A DNA stretch of 64,000 nucleotides, from the NCBI GenBank assembly GCA_037127315.1, contig JBBBDQ010001686.1:541001-605000 (forward strand). The letters run 5' to 3'. The notes beneath the pieces were generated by a model. It had not been told where the DNA came from, searched no databases, and saw only the letters and a program-made list of their open reading frames with translations. The DNA is from Ascarosepion bandense (taxonomy: Eukaryota > Mollusca > Cephalopoda > Sepiida > Sepiidae). Shown here piece by piece: positions 41,458 to 52,049 of the stretch. Each line of letters starts with the position of its first letter. Position 1 is the first letter of the stretch. The translations under genes and the position numbers were made by a program.

Positions 41458-41930
41458 TAACTAGCAGTATAGTCCGGCGTTGCTCGGGTGTAATGAAAGC
41501 CTTAACACTAATCCATGGTCCTGGGGCTCGGACTCTTTGGACGTTGGCACGAAAGACTAAAATGCAATAGTTGTTTCCAGTTAAAGCGAAACCGTAGACT
41601 GAAAGAAAAATGAATGGATGTAAGTCAAATATTGAAGTTTGGTGAGAATCGGATAAAAATTGTGAATTTTATAAAGGATATACAGAGAAATAAACAGACA
41701 TACACAAAATCTTGCTTTTTATAAATATACATTATCGATTTTCTGCACTATTGTAATAACTGCAAACTTGAAAGTTCTGAATATCGTTTCTTATGTCTTT
41801 GTCTATGAGTGTATCAAATTTGATTAAAATAGGACACAAAACCTACCTAAGAACACTCGCAGACGCTTATAATACAACTGTGTAAATTTTCCAGAAAATC
41901 GGTTCAGCCGTTTCGGAGTCTATAGGTAAC

Positions 41931-41985
<55 letters not shown>

Positions 41986-42016
41986 GAGAGAGTTCCATTT
42001 ATAAAATAATTTTAGA
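41458..42016 (+). mobile_element. Interspersed repeat family D
   Basis: Begins AACTAGCAGTATAGTCCGGC, includes CTCTTTGGACGTTGGCACGA, CAGTTAAAGCGAAACCGTAG, CGCAGACGCTTATAATACAA and GAAAATCGGTTCAGCCGTTT, and ends with an (AC)n run (41936-41985) and AGAGTTCCATTTATAAAATA. Compared with 63193-63898, a middle portion is missing. No open frame. Confidence 0.75.
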
Positions 42017-42050
42017 TATGTGGTTCATACTAACCATTATTTAGGTCCAA

Positions 42051-42344
42051 GTCGTTGTGGTACAGTGGATATCGGCTCGGAACGAGAAACCGGGTAGCCG
42101 AGTTCGAATTCCAGTTGAATCCATTGTATTCACTTACGCGCAAATACCCTTGGGAAATTTATTAATCCGTCTCTTCCTTCCAGTTATGGGTTAAATAGCA
42201 GGACAGATTGGGTTCTATAGCCTTGGTCGGCAACCAGTCTACCGCAGAAAGCAATGGCAACCTACTGCGGGATAATCTTCTGCCCAGTCAGTCGAGACAT
42301 GATCAACCCAAGCGTGTATCACGTATGGCACTTTAACTGACTGA
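42051..42344 (+). mobile_element. SINE family A, near full length
   Basis: Head GTCGTTGTGGTACAGTGGAT, B box GAGTTCGAATTCC near 42100, body as at 1351-1655, tail ending ACTTTAACTGACTGA. The hairpin is partly lost: GTCAGTCGAGACATGATC lacks the left arm. Confidence 0.85.
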
Positions 42345-43040
42345 TATGTCTAGAAATTTGATCACTTTGCCGTTATAGGTGGTCGTAATATTCAGTTCTG
42401 TAGCTTCGGTCGTATTTCTCCACTGTTTGATTCCTTAAGCATTTTTTGAGTATTCATACGCTCTTTCTAGGATGGACTTGCTGATTTTATTGATATTATT
42501 TTTAAATGGTTTCAATAGGTGGTATTGTGAATTGTTTAGGTAATTTTCTTTGTGGTCTTTAACCGTGATGAACGCCCCTTGTTTGTGTAATTTGCGGATT
42601 CTATTATCGATTTTTAGTTCAGTCGCTATTATTTTTCTTTTTTTTTTTTGGCCTCACTTTTAGTGGTAGTTGTTAGATGCCTTTTTATAACTGTTATTGA
42701 TTTCTCTGTAGATGACTTCATATATATATATATATATATATATCCTCATCGATATCACATTGGTTGCCCGTCTTATCTGATTTTGTAATTATCTTATCTG
42801 ATTTGTTGATCGTAGAAATGTCTTTTCGCAATTTTTTTTTTTTAAAGATCATTGGCAGTATTTGTGAATTTCATTTTGTAAATCGCCGAGAATATATGTT
42901 TTCTCAAAGTCTAATAGTTTTTCATAATATGATGGTGTGTTTTGGAGATTTAAATCCATAATACTTGTTTTTCATTTCGGTTGAAGAAGAGTTTCCACCT
43001 CATCCTTCTTATGAATCTCTCCATTTTGTGTCAGTTATCT
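42345..43040. other. Non-coding, unclassified low-copy repeat
   Basis: 42350-42620 resembles 40860-41400 (TAAGCATTTTTTGAGTATTC, GGTCTTTAACCGTGATGAAC), so one older repeat appears split by families D and A. An (AT)n run lies at 42720-42744. 42750-43040 has nothing recognised. Confidence 0.45.
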
Positions 43041-43057
43041 TTTACCGGGTACCATGA

Positions 43058-44035
43058 TGTTTTGAGCAAACGGCCTGCATACGGACAGGTAACGACCTCA
43101 GTAGATACACAAAGATAGAAAAAGGCGTAAGACAAGGATGTGTCTTTTCACCGGATTTGTTCAACCTATACAGCGAGAATATTTTGAGGACCCTAGATGA
43201 CACACCAGGATTTGTTATTGAAGGCCACAACCTGAACAACATAAGATACGCGGACGATACAGTACTAACTGCGGACACAGAAAGGAAACTGCAAGATCTC
43301 ATACAGAAAGTAGCAGTGGAGAGTGACAAGAAGGGACTACAAATAAACTTTAAGAAAACTGAGTGCATGGTCATCAGCAAAAGATACAACCCAAAATGCC
43401 AAATACAGGTGGGGGATAACAAAATCAAACAAGTACAAGAATTTAAGTACCTAGGAAGTGTTCTAACAGGAGATGGAAAGTGCGACACGGAGATCCGAAG
43501 GCGAATTGGCATGGCAAAGGACGCGTTCCAGAAGATGAGCAAAATACTAACACACAGGAAGATCTCAATAGAAACGGAGAAAAGAGTGCTAGACTGCTAC
43601 GTGATGTCAGTTCTTCAATACGCCTGTGAATGCTGGACAATATCATCAAAAATGAGGACAAAACTGGAAGCGGCCGAAATGTGGTTCTACAGAAGGATGC
43701 TACGGATATCGTGGACTGAGCATACAAGCAACGACGAAGTGTTAGAAAGAATGGCAACAAAAAGGAAATTGATGCTGAGCATCAGGAAGAGACAACTGAA
43801 GTTCCTGGGACATGCAATGAGGAAGGAGAGCCTGGAGAACCTGATACTGACTGGACAGATAGAAGGAAGGAGAGACAGAGGAAGGCAGCGGATAACATAT
43901 TTGCAGGATCTGATCAGGTGGATGACGGAACGGGGGTTGCCAGGAGCAACAGGAGCAAACATACTAAGAGCCACAAGGGATAGGGAGACGTGGAGATCCA
44001 TGATCGCCTACGTCCTGAATGCACAGGGCACATAG
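43058..44035 (+). CDS. RTE-like LINE reverse transcriptase, longest copy, 5'-truncated but uninterrupted
   Basis: An open frame of 325 codons ends at the TAG 44033-44035; no start codon is intact, because the upstream TGA at 43055 marks the truncation. Residues 20-45 contain KIEKGVRQGCVFSPDLF, the RT block before the active site. YADD is at residues 64-67. Next are a GLQINFKKTECMVISK motif, FKYLGSVLTGDGKCD, RRIGMAKDAFQKM, LQYACECWT, MWFYRRMLRISWTEHTSNDE, KFLGHAMRKESLENLILTG and a C-terminal IRWMTERGLPGATGAN. The order is that of RTE-type and related non-LTR elements; the endonuclease and N-terminal RT are missing. A GAAGAAGAAG tail follows the stop. It is the reference copy for at least a dozen fragments in this window. 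Confidence 0.9.
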   Translation, partial: CFEQTACIRTGNDLSRYTKIEKGVRQGCVFSPDLFNLYSENILRTLDDTPGFVIEGHNLNNIRYADDTVLTADTERKLQDLIQKVAVESDKKGLQINFKKTECMVISKRYNPKCQIQVGDNKIKQVQEFKYLGSVLTGDGKCDTEIRRRIGMAKDAFQKMSKILTHRKISIETEKRVLDCYVMSVLQYACECWTISSKMRTKLEAAEMWFYRRMLRISWTEHTSNDEVLERMATKRKLMLSIRKRQLKFLGHAMRKESLENLILTGQIEGRRDRGRQRITYLQDLIRWMTERGLPGATGANILRATRDRETWRSMIAYVLNAQGT

Positions 44036-44044
44036 AAGAAGAAG

Positions 44045-44949
44045 TCCTACCGATGCAAGATGTGGGTTGGGGTGCAGTAGATAGCGGCTCGGAACGAGAA
44101 ATCGGGAAGCCGAGTTCGAATTCCAGTTGAATTCCCCGCATTCACTTATACACAAATACCCTTGGGAAAGGTATCAATCCGTCTCTCCCCTCCATTTATC
44201 TCTAGCCTTGGTTGGCAACTAGTCTACCGCAAAAAGTAATGGCAACCTACTGCATATATTTTGCACGGTTCGTTAAGTCTCTTTCGGGATATGGTCGCCC
44301 AAGCGTGTATAATGTATGACACTTAACTGACTGACTGAATCCTACCGGTGCGTTGTAGTGCAGTGGATATCGACTCGGAACAATAAATCGAAGAGCCGAG
44401 TTCGAATTCCAGTCAAATTAATTGCATTCACTTACGCGCAAATAACTTTGGGAAAGTGATTACTCCGTCTCTTCCCTTCAGCTATGGGACAGATTAGGTT
44501 ATCTAGCCTTGGTTGGCAACCAGTCTACCGCAGAAAATAACGGCAATCTGCTGTGGGAAAATCTTTTACCCAGTCAGTTATGTCTTTCGAGAAATGATAG
44601 GCCAAGTGTTTGTCACGTATGGCAATTAACTGTGTGACTGAATATAATAATTGGAATCATGATTAAGGCTTCTACTGGTCATGAAGTGGGGGATCTGTTT
44701 TCTATTGCTATGTAGTAATAAACTGATCCCCCACTAATTACTACGTAATAACATAATGCATCACTTCACTCTCTAGCTATGAGTCAAATAACAGGACAGA
44801 TTGGGGTCTATAGCCTTGGTTGGCAACTAGTCTACAGCAGAAAATAATGGCAACCTACCATGGGATAATCTTCTGCCAAGTCAGTCATGTCTCTTTCGAG
44901 ACATGATCGTGTGTGTTACGTATGGCCCTTAGCTGACTGAGTCCTACCG
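44045..44949 (+). mobile_element. Two SINE A copies sharing an 8-bp flanking repeat; the second carries an extra 3' module
   Basis: TCCTACCG occurs at 44045-44052, 44340-44347 and 44942-44949. The first SINE (about 44053-44339) is a standard copy. The second (44348-44941) is a full SINE followed by one linker-hairpin-plus-tail module (from about 44641) of the kind amplified at 4881-6125. The identical 8-mers look like target duplications, so the second element, head plus tail plus module, appears to have inserted as one unit next to, or with, the first. Confidence 0.85.
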
Positions 44950-44964
44950 AAGGTAGCTAAAAAA

Positions 44965-45168
44965 TTCGAAAGAATGAACTAAACAAAAACTACAAGAACA
45001 TTGAATAAATGGACATCAGTATAAGGAGCCCCAAATGGAAACTACTAGTCGGGGATACTGAAATCAAGTAGGTGTAGAAATTTAGATACCTGGAAAGGGT
45101 TCTAACAGAAGACGGAAAGTGCGACGCTGAGATCCGACGACGTATTGGCATGACCAAGGATGCATTAT
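44965..45168 (+). mobile_element. Diverged RTE-like LINE fragment
   Basis: Covers the region coding for the ExLNKNYKNIE-like through YLxxVLTEDGKCDAEIRRR and IGMTKDAL motifs, with frameshifts. It is followed directly by a SINE A tail fragment (45168-45205: ATCGCCCAAAGCGTGTATCA). Confidence 0.65.
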
Positions 45169-45254
45169 GATCGCCCAAAGCGTGTATCACGTATGACACT
45201 TAACTGACGAAATTTCGCGCAAGTACGGAGTTTTTATTTATTTTGCCGGTTGCA

Positions 45255-45943
45255 CAGTACAGTGGGGTCAGTTGGGCACCGCCTGTGAGAAAACGAGCAG
45301 TAAGACGTAATTCTCTCTGCATGCTGTACTGTTTAATTCTGTGTCCACCTGAGAAGGGTGCAGAGGATTTGGAAAGAGTTGGATAGTGATTACGAAGGTG
45401 TTTGGTGGGATTATTAGTGATGGCGACATGTTCGTCTTTATTCATCTTCCCACAGGGCTTCGGACACAACAGAGAGACTTATACCAACTGGCTTTAAGAG
45501 GTCAAGAGTTTGGCTGCCGGATGACCCTATGTCAGAAAACAGGACTCTACACCATTTCACACAAGAAGAACCCAGTCATGGCAGTCAGACAAGTTATGCG
45601 ACGACATACATATATTCACCTAACCCCCCAGACTCTAACCCCCTTGAATATTATGTGTGGTGCGAGGTTGAGCTAGAGACCAATAAAATTCCTTCTAGTT
45701 CCAAAGAGGAACAAAAAGCAAGCATTTTGTCAGCATTTACTCACTTAAACAAGGAGACCGTCCAGAAGAATTGCAGGAGATTTCGAATTCGTCTAGAGTA
45801 CTTACTGGATTCATATGAATTTGCTCTTCACTATAAGATATTCATGTGCAATTTTGGTAAGTATATCTGTTAAAAAAGATATCAATATATTTTTTTTAAT
45901 TTTTGAGTCATTTAGACGACAATTTATCAATTACACCTTGTAT
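45255..45943 (+). pseudogene. Mariner-type transposase remnant with frameshift
   Basis: 45386-45530 encodes KVFGGIISDGDMFVFIHLP and GLRTQQRDLYQLAL, which matches mariner-type transposases just past the first catalytic Asp. In another frame 45600-45870 encodes PNPPDSNPLEYYVWCEVE and LSAFTHLNKETVQKNCRRFR, the third catalytic region (PDxNPLxYxxW) and C terminus. The first Asp region and the second-Asp QDxAxxH motif are not intact. A terminus-like GACAATTTATCAATTACACC TTGTA lies at 45918-45943. An inverted partial copy lies at 46117-46403. Confidence 0.75.
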
Positions 45944-45989
45944 ATCTGTGAAAATGAGATGTCAGTATTATTTTCATTTTGGTGACAAT

Positions 45990-46620
45990 AGACACGGAAA
46001 GGAAAATACAAGACCTCCCACAGAAGGTAGCTGTGGAGAGTGACAAAAAAAGACTACAAATAAACTGTAAGAAAACTGAATGCATGGTCATCAGCAGAAA
46101 GAGCAACCCAAAATGAAATGGTGTAGAGTCCTGTTTTCTGACATAGGGTCATCCGGCAGCCAAACTCTTGACCTCTTAAAGCCAGTTGGTATAAGTCTCT
46201 CTGTTGTGTCTGAAGCCCTGTAGGAAGATGAATAGAGACTAACGTGTGGCCATCACTAATAATCCCACCAAACACATTCGTAATCACCATCCAACTCTTT
46301 CCAAATCCTCTGCACCCTTCTCAGGTGGACACAGAAATGAGCATTACAGCATGCAGAGAGAATTACATCTTACTGCTCGTTTTCTCACAAGCGGTGCCCA
46401 AACAAGTACAAAAATTTAAATACATACGAAGTGTTTTAACAGGAGATGGAAAGTGTGATACAGAGATCCGAAGGCGAATTGGCATGGCGAAGGACGCGTT
46501 TCAGAAGCTGAGTAAAATACGAAAACAGGAAAATTTCACGAGAAACAATGAAGAGAGTGCTAGGTTACTATGTGATGTCAGTTCTTCATTATGACAGTGA
46601 ATGCTGGACAAGATCATCGA
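45990..46620 (+). pseudogene. RTE-like LINE interrupted by an inverted mariner fragment
   Basis: 45990-46116 covers the TERKxQDLxxKVAVESDKK through CMVISRKSNPK region. 46404-46620 resumes at KQVQKFKYIRSVLTGDGKCD and runs to about ECWTRSSKNL. The intervening LINE bases coding for the CQIQVGD(N/T) area are missing and replaced by 287 bp of mariner sequence. Confidence 0.75.
46117..46403 (-). mobile_element. Mariner-type transposase fragment, inverted relative to 45255-45943
   Basis: The reverse complement matches 45262-45550 at about 93% by eye, from TTGGGCACCGC(C/T)TGTGAG to CAGGACTCTACACCATTTCA. The two fragments form inverted arms about 570 bp apart. Confidence 0.8.
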
Positions 46621-46717
46621 AAAACTTGAAGCTTTCTAGCTTTTGACGCACGTCTAAACCGGATCTCTTTCTACGTTTGATGTAATTGTAAACCGAACTA
46701 ATGTCTAACACGTCCTG

Positions 46718-47120
46718 CAGAAGGTAGCCGTGCAGAGTGACAAAAAATGGACTAAAAAAAAAAAACAGCAAGAAAACGGAATGCATGGTCATCAGCAAAA
46801 GATGCAAGCCAAAATGCCAAATATAGGGGGGGATACTAGAATCAAGCAAGTACAAAAATTTAAATACCTAGAAAGTGTTCTAACAGGAGATGGAAAGTGC
46901 GACACAGAGATCCGAAGGCGAATTGGCATGGCAAAGGACGCGTTCCAGAAGCTAAGTAAAGTACTGACACACAGGAAATTTTCGCTAAAAACAAAGAAAA
47001 GAGTGCTGGATTGCTATGTGATGTCAGTTCTTCAATACGGCAGTGAATGCTGGACAATATCATCGAAAATGAGGACAAAACTGGAAGCAGCGGAAATGTG
47101 GTTCTACAGAAGCATACTGG
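46718..47120 (+). pseudogene. RTE-like LINE fragment
   Basis: Covers LQKVAVQSDKKWTKKK-like through GDTRIKQVQKFKYLESVLTG, RRIGMAKDAFQKLSKVLTHR, CYVMSVLQYGSECWTISSKM and MWFYRSIL, where it stops at a SINE-type hairpin module. A poly-A slip near 46755 breaks the early frame. Confidence 0.8.
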
Positions 47121-47212
47121 ATATAAAGTGGGGGATCAATTCCATATTACAATCAATATATAAACTGACCCCTCACTTTTTGGTCACAGCAGTTTCTATA
47201 CATTTATATTCC
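47121..47212 (+). mobile_element. Diverged hairpin module of SINE A
   Basis: TATAAAGTGGGGGATCAATT and AAACTGACCCCTCACTTTTT form the same inverted repeat as the SINE A linker. It lies between two RTE-like fragments. Confidence 0.65.
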
Positions 47213-47221
47213 TGATATCAA

Positions 47222-47745
47222 AAATCACAAGGATGTATTCCAGAAACTGAGCGGAGTATTAAGAGAAAGGACAATTTCACTATAAACAAAGAAAAGAGTG
47301 CTGGATTGCTATGTGATGTCAGTTCTTCAATATGGCAGTGAATGCTGGACAATATCATTGAAGGTGAGGAAAAAAACTTGAAGTAGCGGAAATCTGCTTC
47401 TACAGAAGGATTTTGCGGATATCATGGACCAAGCATGTGAGCAATGATGAGATGTTGGAAAGAATGGCAACGAAAAGGAAATTAATACTGAGCATCAGGA
47501 AGAGACAGCTGAAGTTCCTGAGACATGCAATGAGGAAGGAGGGCTTGGAGAACCTGATACTGACAGGCCAGATAGAAGGAAAAAGAGACAAGGGAAGGTA
47601 GCGGATAACATATTTGAAGGGCCTGATCAGGTGAATGACGGAACTGGGTTTGCAAGGTGTAACAGGAGAAAAGCCACCAGGGATAGGGAGACGTGGAAAA
47701 CCATGATCGCCTACGTCCTAAAAGGACATGACACAAACAAGACGA
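47222..47745 (+). pseudogene. RTE-like LINE 3' end
   Basis: Covers KDVFQKLSGVL-like through CYVMSVLQYGSECWTISL, then a frameshift, ILRISWTKHVSNDEMLERM, LKFLRHAMRKEGLENLILTG, IAYVLKGHDT and a GAAGAAGAAAAAGAAGAAG tail (47752-47800). It overlaps in content with 46718-47120, so two separate copies are present. Confidence 0.8.
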
Positions 47746-48249
47746 AGAAAAAGAAAAGAAGAAGAAAAAGAAGAAGAAGAATAAGAGAAAGAAGAAAATA
47801 TTTTTGCACGCAGTTTCTCTGTTAAAATAAGACATCAGCGTTATTTCTTATTTTTGCGTCATTTAGACAATTTATCCATCGCACCATGTATATGGAGGTT
47901 TGGATTGAGTTCTCTGCAGGGTTAGAATTAGAATTTCACTGATTCGTTACATTCACATATTCAAATCCCTCTAAGAAAAGCATGGATGCATCTCTTCCCC
48001 TCCCGCTTTGCGCAGATATAGCTGTGAGTAGCAGCCGGTCTCGGAGAATTCTAATCCTGAGTAGTAGTCATTTGTGAACCTTCCCAAATGTATTTTTCTA
48101 CGGTAAGCTTCACTACTATGACTATATAATACGTGTGGTTAGTCTGGCTGTTCACTTCTAAGAACTGAGCATCTGGACCCTCGAAAAAGATGGTAGCGTC
48201 TAGAACTATTAAAAAGTTTACATTGGAACCCTTTTAAACAGGGATGGTA

Positions 48250-48814
48250 CAGGGTGTTCATAAAGTCCGTGTGCACTTTAAAAAATTTCTAGCTGTAATT
48301 GTACTTGTGATAAAAATAATCTGAAAAATTGTGCTTGAACAATTAAACTTGAAAGACAATACAGTGATTCAACAAGATGGAGTTCCTTGTGAAATTGCTC
48401 TGCGTGTTAGTCAGTTTCTAAATCAGGAATTTCCTAACACATGGATCGGAAGTGGGGGACCATTTTATTCGCCTGCACGTTTGCTGGATTTTGCTCCATT
48501 AATTTTTTTTCACATGAAAACATTTGTGCATGCAACCAAACCTAGTTCATTAGAAGATTTGAAAGCTAAACTAACTAATATGATTTCAGGCATTACTGTA
48601 AATTAGTTGGCAAATATTTTCCGTGAACTGCAAAATCGTATTACCCTTTGTATTGCTAATGATAGAGGCCATGTGGAAACTTAGATAAAATTTCAATAAA
48701 TCTTGAAAACTATAGATTTCTTTCTTTCTAATCCTTTTTGAAAATTATTTCTATCGCAATTACAAATAAAGTTATACATTTTTCAAAGCGCACTCGAACT
48801 TTATGGACACCCTG
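48250..48814 (+). mobile_element. Mariner-superfamily deletion derivative with TIRs and TA duplication
   Basis: Left end CAGGGTGTTCATAAAGTCCG and right end with complement CAGGGTGTCCATAAAGTTCG; about 30-bp TIRs with five or six mismatches. TA flanks both (48248-48249, 48815-48816). The interior (frame up to 48606) keeps NTVIQQDGVPCEIALRVSQF and SSLEDLKAKLTNMI. The QQDGxPxH-type second catalytic Asp region is recognisable, although the His is replaced. The PDLTPLDFF-type third region is degraded, and everything upstream of the second Asp is deleted. Confidence 0.85.
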
Positions 48815-48816
48815 TA

Positions 48817-49150
48817 TTTGCAATTAACTCCCTTCAAGAAAAACGCGTACGGAAACCAAACAACCCCTACTACCTCCCTCCACTAATTTAAAATGGAAAA
48901 TTTTGGAGAAAAAAAAAAGAATCTGCATATCATTTTATAACATTTGCCCTCTGTTCCTGAATGAAAAGCTGCATATTATAAAGTTTTCTAAAAACAACTA
49001 CTAAACAATCGAAATGAGTTGACTGTATTATGTAAACACAGTAAGTGTTTCATTTTAAAATTTAATTAATTTATCATTTATGCTTTAATATTACATAACA
49101 AATATTTTATTAAAATTAATGACCCACGCAATAGATATTTGGTTTTAAAT
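48817..49150. other. AT-rich, no recognised element
   Basis: Non-coding by inspection. Confidence 0.5.
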
Positions 49151-49375
49151 ATTCCAGGGTCCTGGGCATGACGATAAACTGCATCGGGCAGCAAGGCCAC
49201 TGATTGGGAGATTGTGAGGTGCATGGAACCACCTCTTAATTGTTGTTGCTCTCAGGTCCACTCTGACTGGGAGTGGTAGCACCTGTTAGGTTCCCTGCTA
49301 TGGGCAAATAGTTAACCCCCAAAGTGGGGTCAAAACACTATGAAAGTATAAAAATACACTTTTATAGAAATATAT
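49151..49375 (-). mobile_element. Interspersed repeat family C
   Basis: Reverse complement of 30133-30342: CCTGGGCATGACGATAAACT, GGAACCACCTCTTAATTGTT, GGGAGTGGTAGCACCTGTTA and CTATGGGCAAATAGTTAACC. Confidence 0.75.
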
Positions 49376-49574
49376 ACATAAAAATAGACTTTTATAGAAA
49401 AACATACATTTTGAAGGAAGAATATTAGCAACAATACATTTTTAAAGGAAAAATTCTTGCCATAACACATTTTTGAAGGAAAAAAATTATTCTCGGCAAA
49501 ACATTTTTGAATACAAAACTAGAAGACATTTTCAGTTTTCTAAAAAAAAAATAAAATAAAATAAAATAAAAATT

Positions 49575-50370
49575 TCCATTAAAATCTGACTAAATCAACC
49601 TTCTCAATATAAGCGAACATTTTTTAAAAATAACTTAAACCCCCATCTTTTTGGCATTAAATAACCCACAGAGGTGTTGATATGCCGTTAAACAAAACTC
49701 AAACTCAAACTCAAAATCTGACTAAATCAACTTCTTACTATAACCTAACATTAAAAAGAATACCTTAAAGCCCCACCTTTTTGGCATTAAATAACCCACA
49801 GAGGTGTTGATATGCCGTTAAACAAAACTCAAACTCAAACTCAAAATCTGACTAAATCAACTTCTTACTATAACCTAACATTAAAAAGAATACCTTAAAG
49901 CCCCACCTTTTTGGCATTAAATAACCCACAGAGGTGTTGATATGCCGTTAAACAAAACTCAAACTCAAACTCAAAATCTGACTAAATCAACTTCTTACTA
50001 TAACCGAACATTAAAAAAGAATACCTTAAACCCCCCACCTTTTTGGCATTAAATAACCCACAGAGGTGTTGATATGCCGTTAAACAAAACTCAAGCTCAA
50101 ACTAAAAATCTGACTAAATCAACTACTTACTATAACCGAACATTAAAAAAGAATGCCTTAAACCTCCACCTTTTTGGCATTAAATAACCCACAGAGGTGT
50201 TGATATGCCGTTAAACAAAACTCAAGCTCAAACTAAAAATCTGACTAAATCAACTACTTACTATAACCGAACATTAAAAAAGAATGCCTTAAACCTCCAC
50301 CTTTTTGGCATTAAATAACCCACAGAGGTGTTGATATGCCGTTAAGTAAAACTCAAACTCAAACTCCATT
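49575..50370. repeat. 131-bp tandem repeat, six units
   Basis: Landmark ATAACCCACAGAGGTGTTGA starts at 49661, 49791, 49921, 50053, 50184 and 50315 (periods 130-132). Units carry CAAAACTCAAACTCAAACTC and CTGACTAAATCAACTTCTTA. Neighbouring units are over 95% identical. A single dispersed copy is at 29035-29175 on the other strand. Confidence 0.95.
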
Positions 50371-50506
50371 AAAATTTACCCTAATATACCATAATTACTT
50401 AATACAAATTTTAACCTAAACAATTTAGCCCCTTTATTTAGTATAATATATATTAGATTTCTCTCAAAATCTAAAATCTGACCTGCTGTCGAGTTAATTT
50501 ATATAT

Positions 50507-50600
50507 AGGAGGCACCGCTAATTTCATCCGAGCAGAAGATGTGGAAGTATCTGTAGAAGAGACGCAAGGAAACTACACTGCTCCGGATGTTCCTAGTGTG
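50507..50600 (-). mobile_element. Short CR1-like LINE fragment
   Basis: Complement encodes SLRLFYRYFHIFCSDEISGA, the CR1 motif HRRDVASLCLFYKYFHGFCS region. Only about 95 bp remain. Confidence 0.6.
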
Positions 50601-50714
50601 TATCCTACCCAGACAAATAAAAAGTGTCGTTTTATCATAATATAATGCATTAATTTCCTTCATAAGATCGAAATGTTCAACTTTATAGTTCAACCTAATT
50701 TACACTTTTGATTA

Positions 50715-51045
50715 AAATCAGGTTTTCAGCCCTTTTGTTTTGGTTTTTGCTTCGGGTTTTGCCCTAAGTATGTATAATTGTAGTTCCTAGTCTCAGCCAT
50801 GATACCATTTACTCAGAGGACTTATTTAACCTTCAAAATTCAGTTTGCGACGGAAAACGTATTTGACATCAATACCGGAAATCAAATTTATACTTACATC
50901 CATTCATTTTAATCAGTTCTACGTCTTCGAGATTAACCTTTCAACAACCTACGTTTTTTGTGCCAACGTCCAAAGAGTCTGAGCTCCAGGACCATGAATA
51001 AGTTTGAAAGCTTTCTTTACACCGAGCAACGCCGGCCTATATTTA
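50715..51045 (-). mobile_element. Interspersed repeat family D
   Basis: Reverse complement of 63193-63530: CAAAGAGTCTGAGCTCCAGG, TGTGCCAACGTC, GTTTTGCCCTAAGTATGTAT, ending with AACGCCGGCCTATATTTAAA near the ACTAGCAGTATAG start. Confidence 0.7.
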
Positions 51046-51291
51046 AAATAAAAAATTATTTTCGGATAAACAAAACCACCTGTTCGCTAAGCTTTTATAA
51101 TTTTAAGAATACGTGCGTGCAAACCTGTTAGAACAAAAAGGATGCAACCCCTGGTCCTAACTAACCAAAAACCTAAATGGGAACAAAACACTTAAATGGC
51201 AAATAGCCACTGTGAGGACTACACACAGATTTCATAGATGACAGTAAAGAACAGACAAGGGACTGCGGTTTTATATATTATTTCTTTTCTT

Positions 51292-51383
51292 TTTTAATTT
51301 AATAATCATATCGCCCCAAGCAAAACATTTTACTGCCACTGTTTTGCAGATGGTTACATAGGAGGAAAGTTATGAGAAAGAGT
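51292..51383 (-). mobile_element. CR1-like LINE 3' terminus
   Basis: Complement of the 3' UTR end: ATCATATCGCCCCAAGCAAA, GCCACTGTTTTGCAGATGGT. A T-rich run at left is the A tail. It abuts SINE A. Confidence 0.65.
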
Positions 51384-51934
51384 GTCTGGGCAGGAGATTA
51401 TCTCGTAGTAGGTTGCCATTACTTTCTGCGGTAGACTGCTTGCCAGCCAAGGCTATAGAATCCAATCTGTCCTATTATTTGACTCATAGCTAGAGGGAGA
51501 AGAGATGTATTATCTTATTTCGTAGTAATTAGTGGGGGATCAGTTTATTACTTCATAACAATAGAAAACCAATTCCTCACTTTATGATCAGAGGAAACCT
51601 TACTCATGATTCCAACTATTATATTCACTCAGCCAGTTAGGTGCCATCCGTGATAAACGATTTGGGAGATCATGTCTTGAAAAAGACATGTCTGACTGGG
51701 TAAAATGTTAGTCCGCAGTAGGTTGCCATTGCTTTCTGCGGTAGACTGGTTGCCAGCCAAAGCTATAGAACCCAATTTGTTCTGTTATGAAAACCATAAC
51801 TGGATGGAAGAGACGGATTAATACCTTTCCCAAGGGTATTTGCGAGTAAGTGAATGCAATGAATTCAGCTGGAATTCGAACTCGGCTCCCCGATTTCTCG
51901 TTCCGAGCCGATATTTACTGCACCACAACACACA
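51384..51934 (-). mobile_element. SINE A plus one 3' module
   Basis: On the minus strand: head from 51934, B box complement GGAATTCGAACTC near 51872, tail to about 51660, then linker with inverted repeat (GTGGGGGATCAGTTTATTAC complement at 51526-51600) and a second tail that is truncated at GTCTGGGCAGGAGATTATC. This is the same head-tail-linker-tail order as 44348-44941. Confidence 0.8.
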
Positions 51935-52049
51935 TCAAATTTAAATACGTTTACCCAAATCCGTCCGAATCGTATATGTGTGTGTGCGTGTTGAGATTTG
52001 TTTATTTTTTTAATTTCTTTTCTCTTTGTCGAAATCCTTGAACCATTTC

